From Betaproteobacteria bacterium HGW-Betaproteobacteria-8 (GTDB lineage: Bacteria > Pseudomonadota > Gammaproteobacteria > Burkholderiales > Methylophilaceae): a stretch of DNA of 12,651 nucleotides. Location of the stretch: positions 1 through 12,651 of the forward strand of contig PHCD01000053.1 of NCBI GenBank assembly GCA_002842135.1. The letters are read 5' to 3'. Within the stretch, counting starts at the first letter, position 1. The number at the start of each line of letters is the position of its first letter. Position numbers and translations under genes: made by a program. The notes beneath the pieces were generated by a model. It saw nothing but the letters and a program-made list of their open reading frames with translations. It did no database searches and had not been told where the DNA came from. Below, piece by piece: positions 6,334 to 12,651 of this stretch.

Positions 6334-7023
6334 ATGAACCCGACTGATTTACATGCCACTACCGATATGTCCCTGATTGCGCTGGTTTCCGGTGCCAGCA
6401 TTCCTGTGCAGCTGGTGATGCTGCTCTTGGTGCTGACTTCGCTGGTTTCATGGTGGTATATTTTTATCAAGGTATTCACGCTGAAGCGCGCAGATAGCGA
6501 AGCCGATGGTTTTGAAGATAGGTTCTGGTCTGGCGGCGATCTCAACAAGCTTTATGAGACCGTTACTTCCAGCCGCCACAAACCGCAAGGCATGGCCAGT
6601 CTGTTTGAGGCTGGCTTCAAGGAGTACGCAAGGCTCAAGCGCCAAGGCGGCATGGAAGTCAGTGACACAATGGAAGGTGCGCGACGCGCGATGCGAGCGA
6701 CTTACAACCGCGAGATGGACGAACTGGATGCGCACTTACCTTTTCTCGCATCGGTCGGTTCGGTCAGTCCTTATATTGGGTTGCTCGGCACGGTATGGGG
6801 CATCATGAACGCCTTTCTTGGCCTGGCTAATACGGCACAGGCTACCCTCGCACAGGTTGCGCCGGGGATTGCCGAGGCGCTGATTGCCACCGCAATCGGC
6901 TTGTTCGCAGCGATTCCTGCGGTCATTGCCTACAATCGATTTGCCTCTTCTGTCGACCGGCTTTCCGTACGTTACGAAAGCTTTATCGAAGAGTTCACCA
7001 ATATCCTGCAGCGCAAGGCCTAA
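6334..7023 (+). CDS. tolQ: Tol-Pal system inner-membrane motor protein TolQ
   Basis: TolQ belongs to the MotA/TolQ/ExbB family and forms a proton channel with TolR that energises TolA. The 229-residue protein has the expected three membrane segments: one near residues 18-46 (PVQLVMLLLVLTSLVSWWYIF), then after a large cytoplasmic loop the pair at about 133-164 and 176-200. The family cores SPYIGLLGTVWGIM and EALIATAIGLFAAIPAVIAYN carry the conserved threonines T153 and T186 that line the channel. The start at 6334 is close behind ybgC, with GGAG (6324-6327) upstream. A short soluble segment precedes the first membrane helix. It is first of the tolQRA block. Confidence 0.97.
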   Translation: MNPTDLHATTDMSLIALVSGASIPVQLVMLLLVLTSLVSWWYIFIKVFTLKRADSEADGFEDRFWSGGDLNKLYETVTSSRHKPQGMASLFEAGFKEYARLKRQGGMEVSDTMEGARRAMRATYNREMDELDAHLPFLASVGSVSPYIGLLGTVWGIMNAFLGLANTAQATLAQVAPGIAEALIATAIGLFAAIPAVIAYNRFASSVDRLSVRYESFIEEFTNILQRKA

Positions 7024-7026
7024 GTC

Positions 7027-7425
7027 ATGATACGCCGCAAATCCCGCCGCATGATGAACCAGATCAACGTCGTGCCCTATATCGACGTCATGCTGGTGTT
7101 GCTGGTGATTTTCATGGTGACGGCACCGATGACCAATCCGGGGGTGGTTGAACTGCCCAGTGTCGGCCAGGCCTTGAAACAGCCGAGTGCGCCGCTGGTG
7201 TTGAGCGTCAAGGCAGACAAGCGTATCGAACTGGATGGCAAGTTGATGCAGCGCGATGAACTGCTGTTTGCCGTGCGCACCTATCTGGAAAAGGATCCGC
7301 AACGCTCCGTTGTCATTGCAGCAGATAAGAGCGTCAATTACGGTGAAGTGGTCGCAGTGATGGATTTGATGAAACAGGGCAAGGTAGACAAGGTGGGCCT
7401 GTTGCTAAGCCCGGTACCTAATTAA
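7027..7425 (+). CDS. tolR: Tol-Pal system protein TolR
   Basis: TolR, an ExbD/TolR family protein, is anchored by one N-terminal membrane helix and has a periplasmic domain. The 132-residue protein shows the conserved MNQINVVPYIDVMLVLLVIFMVTAPM segment; D20 in YIDVM is the channel aspartate (D23 in E. coli) thought to be protonated during energy transduction. The periplasmic part (VELPSVGQA... SVVIAADKSVNYGEVVAVMDLMKQGKVDKVGLL) ends in the conserved GxxKVGLxT-like strand. It begins three bases after the tolQ stop. TonB-system ExbD is the alternative family name, but the tolQ and tolA neighbours settle the assignment. Confidence 0.97.
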   Translation: MIRRKSRRMMNQINVVPYIDVMLVLLVIFMVTAPMTNPGVVELPSVGQALKQPSAPLVLSVKADKRIELDGKLMQRDELLFAVRTYLEKDPQRSVVIAADKSVNYGEVVAVMDLMKQGKVDKVGLLLSPVPN

Positions 7426-7431
7426 TTTCGC

Positions 7432-8226
7432 ATGATACGTTCCCATGAGAACCCGATAGCACTGAAAGCCGGTGCACTGTCTTTTCTGGTGCATGGGATA
7501 TTGCTTGGTTTGCTCTTGCTGTCATTCAACTGGAAAGTAGTGCAACCGGCGAGTGTGGCGACCGTGGAGTTGTGGGACAGCTTGCCAAGCAAGCCTGCTG
7601 TGGTGCAGCCTCCCTCTAAACCTGAGCCGCCCAAGCCGGAGCCGAAACCTGAACTAAAACCGGAGCCAAAACCAGAACCGCAGCCTGAGCCCAAGGCTGA
7701 AATCCAGGTGAAGAAGGAACCGCCCAAGCCCGAAAAGCCCAAGCCGAAGGAAGAGCCGAAAAAGTCCGAGGTGAAAAAGCCGCCCGAGCCCAAGAAGCCG
7801 CCCGAGCCTAAGAAGCCGCCTCCTGAGAATCTCGAGCTAAAAAAACTGCAACAAGCCCTGCTGGAAGAAGATGCCGCCAAACCACAGGCCAGTTCCAGTC
7901 CGGCCGGGCCGCAGTCCCTGTCTTCTGCCGAACAAGGTGAAGTGGATGACTTCATTAATAAGATTAATAACAAGATTCGGCGCAATGTGAATGAACAGCT
8001 CTGTGGCAGCGGTAAGCCCGAGCTTGAGTTTGCCATTTCGCTGGCACCTACCGGTGACATCATTGGTACTCCAAAGTTGCTGAAAGGCAGCGGGATTGTC
8101 GCATGTGATGAATCTGTGGAACGCGCGATATTGCTGGCGCAACCTTTGCCTGTACCGACCCAGGCTAACCTGTTCTCGCAATTTCGCGACCTGAAACTTT
8201 TGTTTCATCCCAAGGGTGCAAACTAG
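7432..8226 (+). CDS. tolA: Tol-Pal system protein TolA (proline-rich linker type)
   Basis: TolA links the TolQR motor in the inner membrane to TolB/Pal. The 264-residue protein has an N-terminal membrane anchor (about residues 13-33) with S17 and H21 in the SxxxH arrangement used by TolA/TonB to contact the motor. A linker at about 53-131 is built of Pro, Lys and Glu, with repeated PEPK and KKPPEP units. A C-terminal domain (about 165-264) contains ELEFAISLAPTGDI and two cysteines, C191 and C225, at the positions of the disulfide pair of E. coli TolA domain III. The linker is short and polyproline-like, whereas enterobacterial TolA has a long alanine-rich helix. No clear ribosome-binding site precedes ATG 7432, six bases after the tolR stop, so coupling is likely. 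A TonB-like name is possible from the linker alone, but position and C-terminus support TolA. Confidence 0.93.
   Translation: MIRSHENPIALKAGALSFLVHGILLGLLLLSFNWKVVQPASVATVELWDSLPSKPAVVQPPSKPEPPKPEPKPELKPEPKPEPQPEPKAEIQVKKEPPKPEKPKPKEEPKKSEVKKPPEPKKPPEPKKPPPENLELKKLQQALLEEDAAKPQASSSPAGPQSLSSAEQGEVDDFINKINNKIRRNVNEQLCGSGKPELEFAISLAPTGDIIGTPKLLKGSGIVACDESVERAILLAQPLPVPTQANLFSQFRDLKLLFHPKGAN
7777..7812 (+). repeat. 18-bp tandem repeat in the tolA linker
   Basis: Two adjacent copies of an 18-base unit (7777-7794 and 7795-7812, 17 of 18 identical) encode KPPEPK twice in frame; a third, degenerate start follows. They lie in the Pro/Lys/Glu-rich coding stretch 7588-7824 and could allow in-frame length variation of the linker by slippage. 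Confidence 0.75.
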
Positions 8227-8279
8227 GGCGCATTCCATTATTTTTCGGAAATGCAAATGAATAAGGGAACTTTGAATAA

Positions 8280-9599
8280 ATGTGGACTACTAATTTGACT
8301 ATGACCAATCTTCAGAGCGTACTGCGATTTCTGTCTGCTGTTGTTTTAATGTGCCTGCCATTCAGCAGTCAGGCAGCACTCACCATCGAGATCGTCGGTG
8401 GTGCTGCGCAGCAGATTCCGATAGCTATTATCCCGTTCAATCAACCGGCAAATTTAGCCGTTAACCAGCAGGACGCGATTGCTAATGTGGTAGGTGCAGA
8501 TTTGCGCCGCAGCGGGCTGTTCCGTGTGCTGGAAACTCGCGGTGTGGCGAATCAACCCAGGGATGTTTCAGAAGTGAAATATCCGGAGTGGGCGGCCCTG
8601 CAAGCCCAGGCCTTGACCATCGGCAGCGTGGAAAGCCTGCCTGGCAACCGTCTTAAAGTGACCTTCCGTCTGCTGGACGTGCTGAAACAAACCCAGCTGG
8701 TTGGCATGGAATATAATATCGCGCCCAATCAACTGAGAATGACCGCGCACAAAATTGCCGATGTCATCTATGAGAAATTAACCGGTGAGCAGGGCGTGTT
8801 TGCTACACGTATCAGTTATGTGGCAAAAACAGGTAAGCGCTATGCCTTGCATGTTGCCGATGCTGACGGCTTCAATCCGCAGACCGTCGTCTCTTCGGCA
8901 GAATCCATCATTTCGCCCAAGTGGTCGCCGGATGGCACAAAAATCGCTTATGTTTCCTTCGAAAGAAAGAAGCCGGTGATCTTCGTGCAGTCTCTGGTGT
9001 CCGGCCAGCGCTATGTTCTTGCGAATTTCAAGGGTAACAACAGTGCGCCTGCATGGTCGCCTGACGGCAAAAGGCTGGCCATCGTGCTCACTCATGGTGC
9101 GAATTCACAGATTTATTCCATTAATGCGGACGGTACCGGATTGAAGCAATTATCAAGAAGCGCTGCAATTGATACCGAGCCCGTCTGGTCGCCAGACGGC
9201 CAATATATTTATTTTACTTCTGACCGTGGTGGTTCACCGCAGATATACCGTATGATGGCGTCCGGAGCCAATCCCCAGCGTGTGAGCTTCGATGGCAGCT
9301 ATAATGTCAGTCCGCGCATCTCGCCGGATGGCAAGAGCTTGGCCTACATTAAACGGGATAACGGTGATTTCCGTGTTGCGATTCAGGATTTAACCAGTGG
9401 GCAGGTTCAGGTGCTGAGCGATACCAACATGGATGAGTCGCCAAGTTTTGCGCCGAATAGCCGCATGATTCTCTACGCAACCAAAATGTCCGGCAAGGGC
9501 ACATTGGCTGCGGTTTCTGCAGATGGGCGTGTCAAGCAGCGGCTCAGTGATACTGGCGTTGATGTCAGGGAGCCGGTGTGGGGGCCTTTAATGAATTAG
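8280..9599 (+). CDS. tolB: Tol-Pal system beta-propeller protein TolB
   Basis: TolB is the periplasmic partner that shuttles between TolA and Pal. The 439-residue protein has a signal peptide ending in FSSQA before ALTIEIVGGA, then an N-terminal alpha/beta domain (about residues 33-165) with the conserved IAIIPF segment. A six-bladed propeller (about 170-439) is marked by WSPDG or related motifs at about residues 215, 259, 303, 347 and 390 and a terminal WGP at 434. The start at ATG 8280 has AAGGGA (8263-8268) at a slightly long spacing of 11. ATG 8301 would give a more usual 25-residue signal peptide but has no visible ribosome-binding site, so the start is uncertain by seven codons. The gene follows tolA by 53 bp. 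Confidence 0.96.
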   Translation: MWTTNLTMTNLQSVLRFLSAVVLMCLPFSSQAALTIEIVGGAAQQIPIAIIPFNQPANLAVNQQDAIANVVGADLRRSGLFRVLETRGVANQPRDVSEVKYPEWAALQAQALTIGSVESLPGNRLKVTFRLLDVLKQTQLVGMEYNIAPNQLRMTAHKIADVIYEKLTGEQGVFATRISYVAKTGKRYALHVADADGFNPQTVVSSAESIISPKWSPDGTKIAYVSFERKKPVIFVQSLVSGQRYVLANFKGNNSAPAWSPDGKRLAIVLTHGANSQIYSINADGTGLKQLSRSAAIDTEPVWSPDGQYIYFTSDRGGSPQIYRMMASGANPQRVSFDGSYNVSPRISPDGKSLAYIKRDNGDFRVAIQDLTSGQVQVLSDTNMDESPSFAPNSRMILYATKMSGKGTLAAVSADGRVKQRLSDTGVDVREPVWGPLMN

Positions 9600-9705
9600 G
9601 GCAGTTGCAAACCCAATCAAGACGCTGCGATTTGGCGATAAGGATTTTTTGTTGTAGTTTAGATATGTTGTAGAAACCCGTTTTAAATCATCAAGGAGAG
9701 AAAAA

Positions 9706-10239
9706 ATGAATAAAAGTCTGATCGGAACCATCTTGTTGGCAGTGATGCTGACCGCCTGCTCAAGCAAGCCAATGAAGGATGCCGCAAGTGTTGATGACAA
9801 GAGTGTTTCCGCTCCAAGTACCAGCACTACAGTCGATGACAGCGCAGCTACATCCGGCGCTGATACTTCAGGCATGAGCGCTAACCCATTGACCGATCCA
9901 AACAACATCCTCTCCCAACGCAACGTTTATTTCGATTTTGACAAATATGATGTCAAACCAGAATTCCGTGCATTGATAGAGGCGCATGCCAAGTATCTCA
10001 GCCAGAACAGTTCTGCCAGTGTTACCTTGCAGGGTCATGCTGACGAGATCGGCACTCATGAATACAACCTGGCCTTGGGTCAACGTCGTTCTGCAGCAGT
10101 CAAGCAGGTTCTGAATCTGTTGGGCGTTCAGGACAAGCAAATCGAAACCATCAGCTATGGTGAAGAAAAGGCAGTCGGTACCGATTCTGCAAGCCGTGCC
10201 AAAGACCGTCGCGTTGATATCGTTTATCAAGGCGAGTAA
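9706..10239 (+). CDS. pal: peptidoglycan-associated lipoprotein Pal
   Basis: Pal anchors the outer membrane to peptidoglycan and binds TolB. The 177-residue precursor has a lipoprotein signal with lipobox LTAC and acylation site C18 followed by serine, which fits outer-membrane sorting. A flexible Ser/Thr/Asp-rich linker (about 19-70) precedes the OmpA-like peptidoglycan-binding domain (about 72-177), starting VYFDFDKYDVKPEF. The binding region reads GHADEIGTHEYNLALGQRR, with D113 and the R127/R128 pair expected to contact diaminopimelate. The residue after DE is isoleucine (I115), where Pal proteins usually have arginine (DERGT). AAGGAG (9693-9698) precedes the ATG at good spacing. The gap of 106 bp after tolB is long for this block and may hold a weak promoter. 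Confidence 0.97.
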   Translation: MNKSLIGTILLAVMLTACSSKPMKDAASVDDKSVSAPSTSTTVDDSAATSGADTSGMSANPLTDPNNILSQRNVYFDFDKYDVKPEFRALIEAHAKYLSQNSSASVTLQGHADEIGTHEYNLALGQRRSAAVKQVLNLLGVQDKQIETISYGEEKAVGTDSASRAKDRRVDIVYQGE

Positions 10240-10252
10240 TTAGGGGGCATTT

Positions 10253-11056
10253 ATGCGTTGGTTGGTTCTGAGTTCGATTTTTTTATTGGCTTTGTCGCAA
10301 AACGCCAATGCGTTTTTTGAGGACAAGGAAGCACGTAAGACGATTACGGATAACCAGGCGCAGAATGAGCTCTCCATCAATGAGCTGAAAAAGAATCTAC
10401 AGTCCCTGGATCAGAGGGTGGCGGAAATTGAAGCCATCGTCAAAGGCCGGGGGCTGTTGGATTTGCATGAAAAGATAGAACAGTTGAACCTTGAGGTCAG
10501 TCGCCTGAAAGGCGAGCTTGAGGTTGCTACGCACAATATAGCAAGTACACAGCAACGTCAGCGTGACCTTTACACTGACACCGATTCGCGCTTGCGCCAG
10601 CTTGAGAGTCCTGCCGGACAGGCACCAGCTGCTGGTGAAGGCGCTACAAGTCAAGCGCAGGATACCTCTGCCGAGGCGGTCGATTTTGACGCGGCCATGG
10701 CCTTGGCTAAAGCTTCCAAGCATCGCGAGGCCTTCGATGCTTTCAATAAGTTCCTGCAGGCATATCCAGGCAGTTCCCGTACGCCGGATGCCCAGTATGC
10801 TCTGGGATATGCCCAGTTTTCATTGAAAAACTACAAGGCGGCCATAGCGACACAGGAGAAATTGGTGCAACAATTCCCTGATCATGCCAAGGCACCGGAT
10901 GCGTTGTATAACATCGCAAACGCGCAGATTCAGCTGTCAGATGTCGAAGCGGCGAAGAAAACATTGCGCATACTCTTGAGCCAGTATCCAAAAAGTACTG
11001 TGGCACCCAGTGCACAGCAACGCTTGAAAGTACTTGAAACCATCAAAGTCCGGTAG
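10253..11056 (+). CDS. cpoB: cell division coordinator CpoB (YbgF)
   Basis: CpoB is a periplasmic protein that ties outer-membrane constriction by Tol-Pal to septal peptidoglycan synthesis by PBP1B in E. coli. The 267-residue precursor has a signal peptide of 20 residues with a NANA cleavage motif. A trimerising coiled coil follows (about 30-120, heptad-like stretches around LKKNLQSLDQRVAEIEAIV and LHEKIEQLNLEVSRLKGELEVA). A Gln/Ala-rich linker leads to three tetratricopeptide repeats at about 143-262 (DFDAAMALAKASKHREAFDAF, AQYALGYAQFSLKNYKAAI, ALYNIANAQIQLSDVEAAKK). It begins 13 bases after the pal stop with a GGGGG-type ribosome-binding site. It closes the tol-pal block; the next gene has its own probable promoter. 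Confidence 0.95.
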   Translation: MRWLVLSSIFLLALSQNANAFFEDKEARKTITDNQAQNELSINELKKNLQSLDQRVAEIEAIVKGRGLLDLHEKIEQLNLEVSRLKGELEVATHNIASTQQRQRDLYTDTDSRLRQLESPAGQAPAAGEGATSQAQDTSAEAVDFDAAMALAKASKHREAFDAFNKFLQAYPGSSRTPDAQYALGYAQFSLKNYKAAIATQEKLVQQFPDHAKAPDALYNIANAQIQLSDVEAAKKTLRILLSQYPKSTVAPSAQQRLKVLETIKVR

Positions 11057-11107
11057 TACATACAAACCAGCTGATTTCCCGAAAGGCGGTTTGACCGTCA
11101 TCCAGCG

Positions 11108-11113
11108 TATAAT
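11108..11113 (+). promoter_or_regulatory. possible -10 element for queE-queC
   Basis: A perfect TATAAT lies at 11108-11113 in the cpoB-queE gap, but the expected -35 position (GGCGGT, 11085-11090) does not match consensus, and TTGACC at 11091-11096 is too close (11-base spacer). If used, transcription would start near 11120, with a leader of about 45 nt that includes the small hairpin GGCG-GCAA-CGCC (11129-11140), which has a GNRA loop. Confidence 0.4.
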
Positions 11114-11164
11114 CACGCTTCATATTTGGGCGGCAACGCCAGTAATGACTTCTTCACTCGATTT

Positions 11165-11803
11165 ATGACATTAAAAGTCCACGAAATCTTCTATTCCGTG
11201 CAGGGGGAATCCTCCCGTATTGGCCTGCCTACGGTATTCGTGCGCCTGACTGGTTGTCCCATGCGCTGTGTCTATTGTGATACTGAGTATGCATTCTCTG
11301 GTGGCAGCAATATGTCGCTGGAACAGATCATGGAGAAGGTGGCGGGCTATGGCGCGCGTTATGTCACAGTGACCGGCGGTGAGCCGCTTGCCCAGAAGGA
11401 ATGCCTGGAGCTGCTGAGCAGGCTGTGTGATGCGGGATATGAAGTCTCGCTGGAAACCGGCGGCGCTATCGATACTGGTGGTGTCGATCCGCGTGTGGCA
11501 GTGATTCTGGATGTAAAGACGCCGGGCTCGGGTGAACTGGAAAACAATCGCTGGGATAATCTGCAGCGGTTGAAGCCCAATGATGAGGTGAAATTCGTCC
11601 TCTGTGGCCGGGCGGATTATGACTGGGCAAAAAAAATCCTTGCCGAGCACAGCATCGCAGAAAAATGCAGTGTGCTGTTTTCGCCGGTGCATGGCCGGCT
11701 TGATGCAGCCGCGCTGGCAGAATGGCTATTGGAAGACCATTTACCGGTACGCATGCAGGTACAGCTGCACAAGATTCTATGGGGCGAAAGACCCGGTGTT
11801 TAG
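11165..11803 (+). CDS. queE: 7-carboxy-7-deazaguanine synthase QueE
   Basis: QueE is a radical SAM enzyme that contracts 6-carboxytetrahydropterin to 7-carboxy-7-deazaguanine on the way to preQ0 and queuosine. The 212-residue protein starts MTLKVHEIFYSVQGES and carries the cluster motif C31-x3-C35-x2-C38 in GCPMRCVYCDTEYAF. The SAM-binding VTGGEPLAQ follows at about residues 75-83, with further family strands (VILDVKTPGSGE, DEVKFVLCGRADYDWA). The C-terminal LQLHKILWG-type ending appears as VQLHKILWGERPGV. The frame is open back to a TTG at 11126, but ATG 11165 matches the family N-terminus. No good ribosome-binding site is visible. Ten bases separate it from queC, its next-step partner. QueD is not in the window. 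Confidence 0.96.
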   Translation: MTLKVHEIFYSVQGESSRIGLPTVFVRLTGCPMRCVYCDTEYAFSGGSNMSLEQIMEKVAGYGARYVTVTGGEPLAQKECLELLSRLCDAGYEVSLETGGAIDTGGVDPRVAVILDVKTPGSGELENNRWDNLQRLKPNDEVKFVLCGRADYDWAKKILAEHSIAEKCSVLFSPVHGRLDAAALAEWLLEDHLPVRMQVQLHKILWGERPGV

Positions 11804-11812
11804 GAATTGCAA

Positions 11813-12556
11813 ATGAAGAATATACCCGCAAGGGGCATGTCCGCCGAGTGCTCGCCGCGTAGCGGCGACCTCGGCGCCAAAGCCGTTGTACTGCTCTCCG
11901 GCGGACTGGATTCCGCGACTGTGCTGGCCATTGCGCGCAGTCAAGGCTATGAGTGTTATTGCCTGAGCCTGGATTATCACCAGCGTCACGTGGCCGAACT
12001 GAAGGCGGCCGAGAAAATCGCCAAGACACTGGGTGCCGTTGCACATCGCACGGCACAACTCGATCTTTCGATGTTCGGCGGCTCTGCGCTGACGGATGCG
12101 CATATCGACGTACCACAGTCGCCGACAGAGGGTATCCCGGTCACCTATGTGCCGGCGCGCAACACCATTATGCTGTCACTGGCGCTGGCCTGGGCTGAAA
12201 CACTGGATGCACGGGATATATTTATCGGGGTCAATGCGCTGGACTATTCCGGCTATCCGGATTGCCGCAAGGAGTATGTGGAAGCCTTCCAGCGCATGGC
12301 CAATCTGGCGACCAAGTCGGCTGTAGAGGGGCGCACGATCAGCATTCATGCCCCTTTAATCGACATGACCAAGGCGCAGATCATTCAGCAGGGTACGAAA
12401 CTGGGCGTCGACTACGGCATGACGGTGTCCTGCTATCAGGCTGACGCGCAAGGCCGTGCCTGCGGTTTGTGTGATTCATGCCGTCTCCGCCGTGACGGCT
12501 TTGCTGCCAGCGGTATCGCTGACCCGACGGCATATCAAAATTCTGCACAGGTATGA
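11813..12556 (+). CDS. queC: 7-cyano-7-deazaguanine synthase QueC, with unusual N-terminal extension
   Basis: QueC uses ATP and ammonia to turn 7-carboxy-7-deazaguanine into preQ0. The 247-residue protein has the PP-loop SGGLDS at residues 29-34, the substrate-region segments [18 protein letters not shown] and [14 protein letters not shown], and the zinc-binding cysteines C207, C217, C220 and C223 ([17 protein letters not shown]). ATG 11813 is chosen because AGGAA (11802-11806) lies six bases upstream. The ATG at 11837 is also in frame but has AAGGGG only one base away. In typical QueC the PP-loop begins near residue 9; here about 20 extra residues precede it, and 11 of these are encoded by a strong palindrome (11842-11876). 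The body of the protein looks complete and functional. Confidence 0.95.
   Translation: MKNIPARGMSAECSPRSGDLGAKAVVLLSGGLDSATVLAIARSQGYECYCLSLDYHQRHVAELKAAEKIAKTLGAVAHRTAQLDLSMFGGSALTDAHIDVPQSPTEGIPVTYVPARNTIMLSLALAWAETLDARDIFIGVNALDYSGYPDCRKEYVEAFQRMANLATKSAVEGRTISIHAPLIDMTKAQIIQQGTKLGVDYGMTVSCYQADAQGRACGLCDSCRLRRDGFAASGIADPTAYQNSAQV
11842..11876. repeat. two-tier palindrome within the 5' end of queC
   Basis: The outer stem pairs CGCCGAG (11842-11848) with CTCGGCG (11870-11876), and the inner stem pairs TCGCCGC (11852-11858) with GCGGCGA (11862-11868) around the loop GTA, with a TGC/C internal bulge. That is 14 base pairs, mostly G-C, within 35 bases. It is in frame and encodes [11 protein letters not shown]. 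It may be an inserted palindromic repeat or an RNA structure affecting queC translation. Confidence 0.75.
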
Positions 12557-12564
12557 TATTTACC

Positions 12565-12594
12565 TTGCCAAAGTATTAAAAAATAACGTAAAAT
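12565..12594 (+). promoter_or_regulatory. promoter of the rpsP operon
   Basis: TTGCCA (12565-12570, 4 of 6) and TAAAAT (12589-12594, 5 of 6) are separated by 18 bases in an AT-rich spacer. Transcription would start near 12601, followed by a leader of about 30 nt. Its position after queC and ahead of a ribosomal protein gene supports a real, strong promoter. Confidence 0.65.
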
Positions 12595-12630
12595 CCGCCC
12601 CTTTCTGCAAAAACTTAAGAGAACAAACAT

Positions 12631-12651
12631 ATGGTGATCATTCGACTGGCC
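12631..12651 (+). CDS. rpsP: 30S ribosomal protein S16, first seven codons (partial at window end)
   Basis: The final 21 bases encode MVIIRLA, which is the highly conserved start of ribosomal protein S16 (usually MVIIRLARGG). A plausible AAGAGA lies about 9 bases upstream and a promoter is visible at 12565-12594. In proteobacteria rpsP normally leads the rpsP-rimM-trmD-rplS operon, which would lie beyond the window. Seven residues are little evidence, but the sequence is distinctive and the promoter context fits. Confidence 0.8.

Noticed and set aside
6736..7302. Minus-strand open frame of 188 codons opposite tolQ and tolR
   Set aside because: It overlaps two well-identified genes over its whole length, has His/Gln-rich translation with no recognisable domain, and is best explained as a shadow frame.
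7422..8063. Minus-strand open frame of 213 codons, very rich in Gly and Ser, opposite tolA
   Set aside because: It is the reverse reading of the Pro/Lys/Glu-rich tolA linker; low-complexity composition keeps the frame open, and tolA is certain.
8230..8254. Imperfect hairpin between tolA and tolB as a terminator
   Set aside because: The stem (GCATTCC with GGAAATGC) contains a bulge, is weak, and no T-run follows it.
8257..8298. Thirteen-codon open frame overlapping the tolB start as a leader peptide
   Set aside because: It has no proper ribosome-binding site or attenuator-like structure, and such short frames are expected by chance.
11126..11164. TTG start at 11126 for queE
   Set aside because: The extra 13 residues have no family similarity, and MTLKVHEIFYSVQGES from ATG 11165 matches the usual QueE N-terminus.

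Overview
This window is an ordinary-looking stretch of a proteobacterial chromosome, most likely from a betaproteobacterium (Nitrosomonadales-type, for example relatives of Methylophilaceae or Gallionellaceae). The lineage is inferred from gene order and protein style only; no marker here settles it. The order yebC-ruvC-ruvA-ruvB-ybgC-tolQ-tolR-tolA-tolB-pal-cpoB-queE-queC followed by rpsP is a recognisable housekeeping neighbourhood of Beta- and Gammaproteobacteria. Coding density is high, nearly everything is on the + strand, and I see no insertion sequence, CRISPR array, tRNA, rRNA or prophage gene.

Layout. (1) 2-355: the 3' end of a U32-family tRNA hydroxylation protein (trhP/yegQ type). 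(2) 363-419: a long nested inverted repeat between convergent genes. (3) 442-876, minus strand: a small protein made of two CBS domains. (4) 957-2883: a small regulated cassette, a MarR-family repressor followed by an NTF2-fold (SnoaL/DUF4440-like) protein and a 10-TM EamA/DMT-family exporter. (5) 2939-5916: yebC and the Holliday-junction genes ruvC, ruvA, ruvB. (6) 5913-11056: ybgC and the Tol-Pal envelope system tolQ, tolR, tolA, tolB, pal, cpoB. (7) 11165-12556: queE and queC of 7-deazaguanine/queuosine biosynthesis. (8) 12631-end: the first seven codons of rpsP behind a good promoter.

How the genes work together. RuvC, RuvA and RuvB form the resolvasome. TolQRA is the inner-membrane motor that works with periplasmic TolB and the lipoprotein Pal to constrict the outer membrane at division; CpoB coordinates this with peptidoglycan synthesis. 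QueE and QueC act in consecutive steps towards preQ0. These blocks are tightly packed, with stop/start overlaps at yebC/ruvC and ruvB/ybgC.

The part most worth a second look is the marR cassette. A consensus sigma70 promoter (TTGACA-N16-TATAAT) drives marR, and a 20-bp palindrome fills its spacer. The same two half-sites, in reversed orientation, recur immediately before the NTF2-fold gene and just after an apparent intrinsic terminator of marR. This predicts an autoregulated repressor controlling a separate enzyme-plus-exporter transcript from two mirrored operators. The promoter geometry also predicts a leaderless or near-leaderless marR mRNA. A second oddity is a strong two-tier hairpin lying in frame in the 5' end of queC, which encodes an N-terminal extension not expected for QueC.
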